In this document: positions 55,700-64,000 of the stretch, one piece after another
Position numbering within the stretch: position 1 is the first letter of the stretch
Layout: the number at the start of each line of letters is the position of its first letter
NCBI GenBank assembly: GCA_903813345.2
Contig: CAIIXF020000011.1
Location: forward strand, 29,380,166 to 29,444,165
Source: Owenia fusiformis
Taxonomy: Eukaryota > Annelida > Polychaeta > Sabellida > Oweniidae
Direction of reading: 5' to 3'
DNA length: 64,000 nt
Translations under genes and position numbers: made by a program
Notes under the pieces: generated by a model
The model's input: only the letters and a program-made list of their open reading frames with translations
What the model was told of the DNA's origin: nothing
Database searches by the model: none

Positions 55700-57121
55700 A
55701 ATGGTGTGTAGTCTTTCTAACAGTATATATATATATTTTGAACTATGATTATTATAGTCACCATTCAGGCCTCATTATCTGATTATTCATGTCATGTGGA
55801 TATACATGTATTGGTATCCATTGGCAAAATGCAATTTGGTGCTATGGGTCTTGGCTGAGACGATCATAAAATTGGTAAGCTTGTGTTACTGTGTTATAAT
55901 GAACAATCGCAACACAAATGTGCTATTTCTATACAGAATAAGAGTGTAATATACACAGTGACTGACATAATCGAATCGGAAATGACTCTAGTCTACAGTA
56001 TGTGACTACAAATTTATAAATCAGAAGTTGATATATTATGAGTCTTTATGACCGTCGATTGACCTCATTATGCGACATAATTTCGCAAAAAGTACATGAC
56101 TTTTGTGGATAATATTTCGGTATTTTGAGCAAATTTATTAGCATATCGTCGTTAAACATTAGGCCGTAAACATTATGTATTTCGACCATACACGACCACT
56201 CGTAAACCCAAGTGGCGGCCATTTTTTGTCGAAGCCCACTTCTTTAACACTTTTTTCATGCTATACAATGTCAGAGTCGTATTTTATCAACCAACGGAAT
56301 ATTTACAAAGCCATTTAAGTTACTGTAAAGTTTCAAAGATTATCCTTCACTAAAACATCGTTAATCAGTAGTCTAAAAATCCAGGTGCCCTAGGGGACAC
56401 CTAGGTGTCCCCAGGTGGGGGCACCTAGGTGCGGGACACCTAGGTGGTATTTAGTATTACCCCAAAGCTGGGCCTATAGCTAGTCTACCATGTCAGGGAC
56501 CCTTTTTCGATTCACAATGCTATATTTTCCGTATTTTTTCTAATCAACTTTCGAACATACCAAGTTATGCTTACATCGCCACTCGCCAGCCCATGCTCAA
56601 TAATTCTAATCTTTCACGTAATTTAACTCAGACCAAACGTACTTTTCCGATCACAGTTAGAGTTTTTCAAAGAAATCCATTTCCAAGAATCTAGCGTGCG
56701 ATGGTAACAATCTCGACTTTAAAAAAAACAACTCCAAAGCGCTTTTAGATGGGATACCCGGCATGGACTTGCACGTGGCGATAATATGACGATAATATGA
56801 CGTCTATGATAATGAAACTAAAAATAATATCTTAGTAGTAAAACAAAATATGAGGTCCACATATATCTAAAGTTGATCTAAGCCTAGAAAACGCCGGAGT
56901 ACACAAACGCGAACTTTAAAAAATAATTAATTAAGAACTACTATCCTTAAATAGACGTCCGAAATATTTGGGTCAAACGGTCTATCTAGTATCATTTTCA
57001 GCATTCTCATGCATTTTTTCTATACTTTTTTAGAAACCATTAAGGTTTCAATGTTTCACAAAAAACAAAAAACAGATCAATATATTATGTTAAAAGGGGG
57101 CCAAAAGCATTTGAAAAATAA
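55700..57121. other. Spacer before the retrotransposon
   Basis: No gene seen. The inverted partner of the 'cacctaggtgtccc' repeat lies at 56385-56465. The retrotransposon's 5' untranslated region, and any ORF1, should lie in the last part, but no boundary, target duplication or ORF1 could be found. Confidence 0.4.
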
Positions 57122-60100
57122 GCCAGCGCATCAATTAGGATAGGCACAATAAATGTGAGAGGTCTTCAGAATGATATCAAAAGGAAAAAACTATTTTTAT
57201 ATGCAAAAGAAAATTATGATGTAGCTTTCTTGCAAGAGACACACAGTGGGAAAGACCATATACTCAGATGGAAAGACGAAGCTGACATGGAAGCTTTCTT
57301 CTCAGACTACTCTACAACGTCAGCTGGCGTTGGCATCCTCATCTCACCAAGAGCGGAAATAAAGATTGAAAACTCAGAAATAGACAAAGAGGGAAGGTTC
57401 ATCATCTTACAATGCAAAATACAAGACATCCCTATAACACTTGTAAACATATATGGACATAACAACGACACTGCGAATAACGCACTTTTTGAGAAACTTC
57501 ACAAAAAACTAATGGAACAACCAAATTACAAACTAATACTCGGTGGCGATTTTAATGTAACAATAAACCCAATATTAGACAAGATTGGAGGCCAAGAGCG
57601 AGAGACTCAAATAAAAACAAGGAAGAGAATTAAGGACATCGCAGAAGAACAAGACTTGTGTGACATATGGAGACAACGAAACAAGGACAAAAAAGAATTT
57701 ACATGGGAAAACCCAGCAGAAACTATAAAATCAAGACTTGATTACTTTCTAATCTCAAACCACTTAAACTCGGCGGTTGAAAAAATTAAAATTGACAAAT
57801 GTCCACCAATCAAGATAACAGATCACCACATTGTCGAAATGAATATACGTCTCTCAGACAATAAAAGAGGCCCGGGACTGTGGAAATTCAACAACCGTAT
57901 GCTATCTGACAAAGACTATTTAACACATATCAAAACTATAATAAGACAAACATCAGAGGAAAACAAAGCCATGGACCCGCAACAATTATGGGAATACATA
58001 AAGTACATTATAAAAACAGAAACAATGAAATTCTCAAGAGAGAAGAAAAAAAGAACAGACGCCTACATAATAAAAAAAATCAAAAACCTGCAAGAATTGC
58101 AAAGAAAGATAGATGATAGCCCACAAAACTTAAAACAAGAGCTGACAAGAGAAAGAAACACAATCCAAGAAGAATTGGACCAGATAAAAGAAGAGAAGGC
58201 AAAAGGAGCCATACTGAGGTCAAAAGTAAGATGGAACGAAGAAGGAGAACGACACAGTAGCTACTTCCTAAAATTAGAGAAAAGAAACTATGCTAATAAA
58301 ACCATGACAAAGTTAATGACAGAAGAGAACAAAACAATAACAAGCCAAAAGGATATAGCTACGGAGCAAGTGAAATTTTATAAAAAACTATATACTTCAC
58401 AAAAACCTAACTTCACTGAGGACGCCAGAAATAAGTTCTTTCCCAAGGAAAAATCAATAAAATCTCTAGATATAGACATGAAAAACAAATGTGAAGGGAA
58501 AATAACAGAAACAGAGATAAAGGACCAAATCAAAAATCTCAAAAGAAATAAGTCACCGGGGTCAGATGGCCTCACAAATGAATTTTACAAAGCCCTGGTA
58601 GATGAAGTAATAACCTTACTTGTAAACAGCTTAAATACAGCATATCAAAACGGGGAATTATCAAACGAACAAAGAAGAGGTATCATAACCCTCCTTCCAA
58701 AGAAGGACAGAGATCATAAACAGCTAAAAAATTGGAGGCCAATCTCCTTACTAAACTCCGACTACAAAATAGCCACAAAATGTATAGCAGAAAGGATCAA
58801 GCAAACTTTAAAACACATCATACAAGAAGACCAAACTGGGTTTATAAAAGGACGATACATAGGGGAAAACATCCGCTTAATCATAGACACAATGGAACAT
58901 CTAAAGAAGACAAACCAACCTGGGATACTAGCTTTCATTGACTTTGAAAAAGCCTTCGATACTCTAGAATGGTCTTTTATAGAAAAAACACTTTCATACT
59001 TTGGATTTGGCCCCTCAATAATAAAATGGATTCAAACTTTTTACAAATCAATAGAAAGTTGCATCATGAACAATGGCTACTCATCAAACTACTTTTCTCT
59101 AGAAAGAGGAGTGAGGCAAGGGTGCCCACTTAGCCCTTACCTTTTCATAATTTGTGTTGAAATTCTAGGAACAAATATTCGCGTTAACAAGGACATAGAA
59201 GGAGTGAACATACCAGGAGAACAAGCAAAGATATCGCAATATGCGGATGACACATGCCTCTTGCTAAAAAACACCCAATCACTAAAAAAAGCACTAGATA
59301 TCTTTAAAACTTTCGGAGCTTGTTCCGGACTTAACATCAATGTCACCAAAACAGAAATAGCAACAATTGGAAGCAACGTAGATCAAGACAAAACGGAAGA
59401 AGACTGTCACACCTTGAATCTTGCCATCAAGAGAGATGAAATAAATGTTCTGGGAATTACTATACCGCTGGACGGGAGAGATATTAACGATCTGAATTTT
59501 CCAAAAGCCATTCTGAGAATAAATAACATTATAAAAAGTTGGACCCCAAGGAACATAACCATTATAGGAAAGATAGCTGTTACAAAGGCCCTGCTTATTG
59601 CACAGATTACATACATGTCCTCCATACTCAACCCACCAGAAAACACTATCAAGGAAATTGAAGATATCCTCTTTAAATTCATTTGGAGCAATAAACCAGA
59701 CAAAATTAAAAGAAGGGTCCTTATGAACTCATATGAAGAGGGAGGCCTCGAAATGATTCATATTAAAACATATATACGCAACTTAAACCTTAAATGGATC
59801 AAGAAACTAATGGATGAAAACTGTAAAGGGAAATGGAAAAACATATGGAAAAATTATATCAAGAACTTAAATGAAGAAAAAATATGGGAGTATAATCTCA
59901 AAGAAGACAACAAAGAGATAAATAGGCTCCAACTGAATTCCTTAATGCACTGCTACAAAAACTGGTGTAACCTAAAGTTTGAATCAACAAGACAAATAAA
60001 ATGCCCCAAAGAATCCAACATTAACAATGACTGTATAAAATCAGGTGGACAGGTGATGAATTTCAAAACATGGCAAGAACATGGTATTCACACCATTCAA

Positions 60101-60880
60101 GATATATTCGATAAAGATAAACCAATGTCAAGAGAACAGATCATCAGAAAGTACAACTTTCAAACCATATGTTTTCTGGATGTCATAAAAGTGACATCAG
60201 CAATACCAAAAGAATGGAAAGATCGAATGAAGGACAAAAGTACACAAGACTCGGAGCCAAGCATTAAGGAATGGTTCACAAAGTCACCAAACAAGATGAC
60301 ATACAAATACCTACTAAAAAAGAACAATATACTAAACCCAGCAATAACGACACAGGAGAAGTGGGAAGAAAAGCTACAAAACCGGAATATAACCTGGAAA
60401 AAAATATACCTAAACACAAGGAAACTAACAGTTAACATCAGACATATTTGTTTCCAATACAAGCTCATATCGAGAATCATATACTTCAACAAAGGCTTAT
60501 TTGAAATGAAGATACCCAACGTATCTTCCCCAATCTGCGATCTGTGTAAGGAGGAACTGGACACGATAGAACATGGATTATATGACTGCGTAGTTGTAAA
60601 AGAATTCCTAAAACAATGCAGCAGTATATTGAAAGAAGATATCCCGAAACGAGATAGTTTTCTTCTTGGAACAAACAGCCAACCTGAAGACATCTTACTG
60701 CACCTGAAACAAAAAACATATATCTACAAGTGTAAAATGAAAAAGAACCGCCCCAACATGACAGAATGGAGAAACTATGCAACAAATGATGAACTTATAG
60801 AAAGTACATGCGCAAAAAATAAAACACATGACATTCTATGGACAAAACTCAGGATGTATACAAAAAATGAAGAAAACTGA
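57122..60880 (+). CDS. Non-LTR retrotransposon ORF2: endonuclease plus reverse transcriptase (L1/Tx1 type)
   Basis: The frame opens after a stop at 57119 and runs without a break to TGA at 60878-60880; numbering here is from GTG 57155 (1241 codons). The APE-type endonuclease (about 1-240) has F-L-Q-E-T-H, G-G-D-F-N-V, S-R-L-D-Y-F and T-D-H-H. The reverse transcriptase (about 440-760) has K-S-P-G-S-D-G, N-W-R-P-I-S-L-L, F-I-D-F-E-K-A-F-D (near 594), G-V-R-Q-G-C-P-L-S-P and the catalytic Y-A-D-D (near 695). A C-x2-C-x8-H-x5-C zinc knuckle lies near 1127. No in-frame ATG occurs before the endonuclease; the first is well inside it. Either the start lies in a lost 5' part or translation uses another mechanism. 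Intactness suggests a young copy. Confidence 0.93.
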   Translation, partial: ASASIRIGTINVRGLQNDIKRKKLFLYAKENYDVAFLQETHSGKDHILRWKDEADMEAFFSDYSTTSAGVGILISPRAEIKIENSEIDKEGRFIILQCKIQDIPITLVNIYGHNNDTANNALFEKLHKKLMEQPNYKLILGGDFNVTINPILDKIGGQERETQIKTRKRIKDIAEEQDLCDIWRQRNKDKKEFTWENPAETIKSRLDYFLISNHLNSAVEKIKIDKCPPIKITDHHIVEMNIRLSDNKRGPGLWKFNNRMLSDKDYLTHIKTIIRQTSEENKAMDPQQLWEYIKYIIKTETMKFSREKKKRTDAYIIKKIKNLQELQRKIDDSPQNLKQELTRERNTIQEELDQIKEEKAKGAILRSKVRWNEEGERHSSYFLKLEKRNYANKTMTKLMTEENKTITSQKDIATEQVKFYKKLYTSQKPNFTEDARNKFFPKEKSIKSLDIDMKNKCEGKITETEIKDQIKNLKRNKSPGSDGLTNEFYKALVDEVITLLVNSLNTAYQNGELSNEQRRGIITLLPKKDRDHKQLKNWRPISLLNSDYKIATKCIAERIKQTLKHIIQEDQTGFIKGRYIGENIRLIIDTMEHLKKTNQPGILAFIDFEKAFDTLEWSFIEKTLSYFGFGPSIIKWIQTFYKSIESCIMNNGYSSNYFSLERGVRQGCPLSPYLFIICVEILGTNIRVNKDIEGVNIPGEQAKISQYADDTCLLLKNTQSLKKALDIFKTFGACSGLNINVTKTEIATIGSNVDQDKTEEDCHTLNLAIKRDEINVLGITIPLDGRDINDLNFPKAILRINNIIKSWTPRNITIIGKIAVTKALLIAQITYMSSILNPPENTIKEIEDILFKFIWSNKPDKIKRRVLMNSYEEGGLEMIHIKTYIRNLNLKWIKKLMDENCKGKWKNIWKNYIKNLNEEKIWEYNLKEDNKEINRLQLNSLMHCYKNWCNLKFESTRQIKCPKESNINNDCIKSGGQVMNFKTWQEHGIHTIQDIFDKDKPMSREQIIRKYNFQTICFLDVIKVTSAIPKEWKDRMKDKSTQDSEPSIKEWFTKSPNKMTYKYLLKKNNILNPAITTQEKWEEKLQNRNITWKKIYLNTRKLTVNIRHICFQYKLISRIIYFNKGLFEMKIPNVSSPICDLCKEELDTIEHGLYDCVVVKEFLKQCSSILKEDIPKRDSFLLGTNSQPEDILLHLKQKTYIYKCKMKKNRPNMTEWRNYATNDELIESTCAKNKTHDILWTKLRMYTKNEEN

Positions 60881-61026
60881 AGACCACTCACATTTTAAGC
60901 TATTTTTATTTTTCATATAATACTGGTGCCCCCGTACCATTCATAATCAATAAGTATTATGTATTTATATAAGTGACTAAGAAATCAAATATACTGTAAA
61001 CAAAATGTTTTACTGTGAATAAATAA

Positions 61027-61064
<38 letters not shown>
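60881..61064 (+). mobile_element. Retrotransposon 3' end and poly(A) tail
   Basis: About 150 bp of 3' untranslated sequence ends 'aataaataaatatatt' (polyadenylation-like) and then 31 A residues at 61034-61064. The flank beginning 'tgcaaccgtctg' was not found as a duplicate upstream. Confidence 0.9.
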
Positions 61065-61066
<2 letters not shown>

Positions 61067-61867
61067 CAACCGTCTGATTTTAGAATAAGTTTTTAATTAT
61101 GGTGGAATCTTTATGAATTCTTGTTAATAGCAACAAACCCCTCATCCTTAAGAACAATTTTTTGAATAGGTCGATAGAATGCACTAAAATTAATCAATTT
61201 ATGTTTACATTATCAATGGCATTTAAAAAGTCCCGAAACATATTATATTTTATGTAAAATATTGATTGGCCAGTGTTACTTATTACTGTAATGGCCAATT
61301 ACTTAACTGAATGTACAGTGTTTCTTATTCATGAATATTTAATTCATAAATGTATATCCAGCTTTAAATAATGGAACCCATGTGTTTTAATGGACTGTTA
61401 ATTCAACAATTTTACATACAAAAACAAGATAGTTTTGCATTTGCAGAAATAATTTTTCAATTTCAATGAAAAGAAAATTTTTTAGGTCACAACTCTTTTT
61501 GGTGTATGACTGACCCAATCAAATAAGAAAGTATAAAATAAAAAATTTATAATTTTTCCATTTTCCAAAGGTATATCACATTTTTGGGAAAATAAAAGAA
61601 TAAGTAGTACAAATTAGTTACTCATATTGATTCATATCGATACATTTTTATTGCCAGCTAACAGGGTGACCACACAAAATTGAAAAATAAGAATTCAGAG
61701 ATTCCAGAAAATCTACAGAGTCTAACAAAAGAAAAAAATAACTCTTCAATCAAATTTTCATCAATCTGAAAGATGTCAAAATGTTGCAATATATGAAGGC
61801 GATATGTCCAATATCATTTTAGTTTTAGTAAAAAAGCTCTAATACAAGGCATATGTCTTGCAACTTG
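61065..61867. other. Spacer, nothing recognised
   Basis: AT-rich sequence with no exon or repeat boundary that I can support. Confidence 0.5.
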
Positions 61868-62690
61868 TATACAAGGCATTAACATGCTAAATGTCACCAC
61901 CTAGTTGCGCACAATATTTTTAGTTCAATCTTAGTCAGATCTGAATTTCGGAGAGCTCTGTAGATGATTTTGAAAAAATGGTCAATTTGAAACAACTTGA
62001 AATAAAGACCTTTTTTACCCTGAGAATGTCATTGAAGGTGAAATCTCAAATCTAAAGTCAGATTTGAACTTCTGAAAAGTTGTAGATGATTTTGAAAAAA
62101 AGTGGTCAATTTGGAGCAAGTCGCAAAAAGGCCTTTTTGACCTTGAGAAGTTCATTGAAGGTCAATTGTTTTTGACCTTGAGAATGTCATTGAAGGTCAA
62201 ATCTATAGTCAGATTTGAACTTTTGAGAACTTGAAGATGATTTTGAAAAAATGGTCAATTTGAAGCAAGTTGGAAAAAAACCTTTTTTTACCACAAGAAG
62301 GTCATTGAAGGTTGAATCTTTAATCTAAAAGTCAGATTTGAACTTCTCATAACTTGCAGATGATTTTGAAAAAAGAATTTGGTCATTTTGAAGCAAGTTG
62401 AAAAAGACCTTTTTGACCTTTAATAACCTTTTTTACCTTAAAAAGGTCATTGAAGGTCAAATCCTAATTGTCAAGTCAGATTTGAACTCTGAAAACTTGT
62501 AGATGATTTTGAAAGAAACTGAAGTCAGTCTAAACAGTATTTGTTAAGTTATTGGAAGTTTTAAGAAATTGTTACAGATGCCAACCACCAATCGCCGATT
62601 GCCAACCGCCGATCACCGCTTTTTGGTGGTGACATAAGAAAATGGAGACCATAAAAATATGTCACCACTTTGTGACATAATAAAAACCCA
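61868..62690 (-). mobile_element. Full gtggtgacat-ended repeat-cored element, minus orientation
   Basis: It starts 'aaggcattaacatg...gtcaccacct', runs through about five diverged satellite units ('aagtcagatttgaac', 'gaaggtcaaatc') and ends with the GC-richer block and hairpin 'gtcaccac-tt-tgtgac'. The units are more diverged than in the 23-kb copy, so it is older or not homogenised. Confidence 0.75.
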
Positions 62691-63227
62691 AAATGCGTTA
62701 CATTACATGAAATCAATAGTCAATTAGCTATTTAACCCTACTATCACACCAAACTAGTTCTCACTACGTTCTCGAAAACGGGCTTCAACTGTGTAAGAAC
62801 GGACTGGACCTACTAAGAACCGTTTAGGATCTATTTACAAACTTCATTGAACGTACTCGAACAGGTAGGTCCTCTAGAACTTAGACAATGCTCAAAATGT
62901 CAAAATATCAAACTGTCTAAGATTTAATTTGTACAGCAACTTTAATCTATTATTCAGCTATTCAAAATTCAGTAAAAATGTCTGTGTAGCAGTTGCTAAT
63001 TAAATGACAGATTTGATGGGAATTAGATACAATCAAGGTCTTCTAGGGTGTTCCAGGGTCAAAATATCAATAGTTTTAATTGGCATTTACTTTATTAAAG
63101 CAGGGATAAATGCCACCTTCACTGGGCAACAAACACTGTTTCGGCAATATTCTCCTGAGACGGAGAACACTTATTCTTCTTTAAAATACTTTCATGAGAT
63201 TTTTTCCATCTAACAAACAAACAGTAC

Positions 63228-63364
63228 CTGCATATATTAATGTAATATGCAGCATTATCATTGGTGCCTGAAGTCAAAGATTGCAGTGCAGTGTGGTAAC
63301 CAGTTGATTTTATCAGTGGCGAGAGATCAATTGTGGACGTTCCATTCTCTACGACACATCTTAC
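63228..63364 (-). CDS. IGF2R: Duplicate receptor exon, same protein as 41809-41945
   Basis: 137 nt, phase 0 to 2, with intact acceptor (gctatag) and donor (gtactg). It differs from the 41.8-kb copy at seven bases, all third codon positions and all silent. The two cannot be spliced one after the other: the phase-2 end joined to the other copy's phase-0 start reads AGG TGA. They must be alternatives, alleles, or one is unused. Confidence 0.85.
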
Positions 63365-63973
63365 CTATAGCAGAGAAATTCATATTGTTGTTCCACTAAA
63401 TTTGGTAGCAGTTTTAATTTAGCTGCTGGGGACTAACCATTGAGCAAAGCACTGAAGCATTAACATTAGAGGTTAGGGACAATCTTACAATGTCAACAAT
63501 AAAGGTTAAGTTCACCCATGCAAAGTGAATATTAGGTCAATAAAGGTCAGCTATTGAAGGTTACAGGTCAAGGTCATTCATGCCTGTGCATGAGGCAAGC
63601 CCATGTTTATTCACAGCCTGTCAATGGAAGATGAGATAAAATTATGGCAACAAAACACACAACTTTACAAAATAGTTTTTAAATGGTACCACTGTATTTC
63701 AAGTTTAAGTTTATTTCAAATCAGTTTAAATGTACAGTACTCTGTAATACAATTCCTACGTGTTCTATGAATTATATTAGGGATTGGTTGTGTCATATAT
63801 GACTGTGCAATGACAGCTACTCTGAGTATTTAACCCATTGTGTCTCACAAAGATTCCAAACCTACTGATCACACTGATTTGCAAACCAGTTACCATGTTA
63901 AATTAAGACATATGACCAGATGAAATCAAACTAGATGCAGGTCTATGGGTGAGTTTTTATGTAACACTGATTC

Positions 63974-64000
63974 AGGCCTGTCAACTTGGGAACACCTAAC
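63974..64000 (-). mobile_element. Start of another CAGGCCTG-family MITE
   Basis: CAGGCCTGTCAACTTGGG and 'aacacctaac' at the window edge match the right end of the 44386-44908 element in the opposite orientation. It is inserted after 'cactgatt', where the other copy at 44970 has no insert. Confidence 0.8.

Larger units (their letters stand above)
62897..64000. repeat. Second copy of the 41.5-45 kb region
   Basis: Homology to 41476-41970 (offset about 21.42 kb), 42661-43121 and 44909-44970, broken where the first copy carries insertions. It includes a complete receptor exon. It continues past the window end. It may be a real tandem duplication of about 21 kb or an uncollapsed allele. Confidence 0.9.

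Noticed and set aside
60160-60785. Minus-strand frames of 177 and 99 codons
   Set aside because: Shadow frames of the retrotransposon ORF on the opposite strand.

Overview
This is a metazoan nuclear window. Genes are split by many short introns with GT-AG splice sites, the DNA is strongly AT-rich, and introns and spacers are packed with small transposons and minisatellites. The gene families and the repeats (foldback MITEs, an intact non-LTR retrotransposon, and repeat-cored elements resembling the 'pearl'/Helentron-type elements of bivalves) suggest a lophotrochozoan, most likely a bivalve mollusc. The taxon is inference. Coding exons were rebuilt by hand from splice sites and phase bookkeeping.

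Layout. (1) 1-3582: upstream spacer with one MITE (1531-2026) and two RFX X-box-like motifs. (2) 3583-26119, plus strand: a 19-exon gene for a roughly 1096-residue protein of unknown function. It has a long charged, disordered middle and a C-terminal EF-hand-like module; every junction keeps frame. Its introns hold foldback elements and a 2-kb tandem-repeat element. (3) 26120-30229: spacer between convergent genes. (4) 30230-41945, plus a duplicate exon at 63228-63364, minus strand: the C-terminal 17 exons (783 residues) of a cation-independent mannose-6-phosphate receptor (IGF2R/CI-MPR) homologue. They encode four MRH repeats, a membrane span and a cytoplasmic tail with a YxxPhi signal and a terminal acidic-dileucine GGA signal. 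Its 5' part lies beyond the window. (5) 45014-46354, minus strand: an intronless core-2/I-branching type beta-1,6-GlcNAc-transferase. (6) 46761-53068, plus strand: a small tentative multi-exon gene, head-to-head with the transferase, whose product starts with a PIP-box-like peptide. (7) 57122-61064: a non-LTR retrotransposon with an uninterrupted endonuclease/reverse transcriptase ORF and a 31-nt poly(A) tail. (8) 61868-64000: another repeat-cored element, then a second copy of the 41.5-45 kb region.

Working together: both the receptor and the GlcNAc-transferase belong to the Golgi/lysosome glycoprotein system. If the 63-kb exon is used, the transferase and the small gene are nested in a receptor intron longer than 20 kb.

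The most unusual signals are minisatellites grown out of exon edges. Two arrays upstream of receptor exons multiply the 3' splice site, one array in the plus-strand gene multiplies the 5' splice site, and a fourth resembles the receptor stop-codon region. Also notable are a duplicated receptor exon whose copies differ at seven sites, all silent, and three transposon insertions whose empty sites can be read from paralogous copies inside the window.
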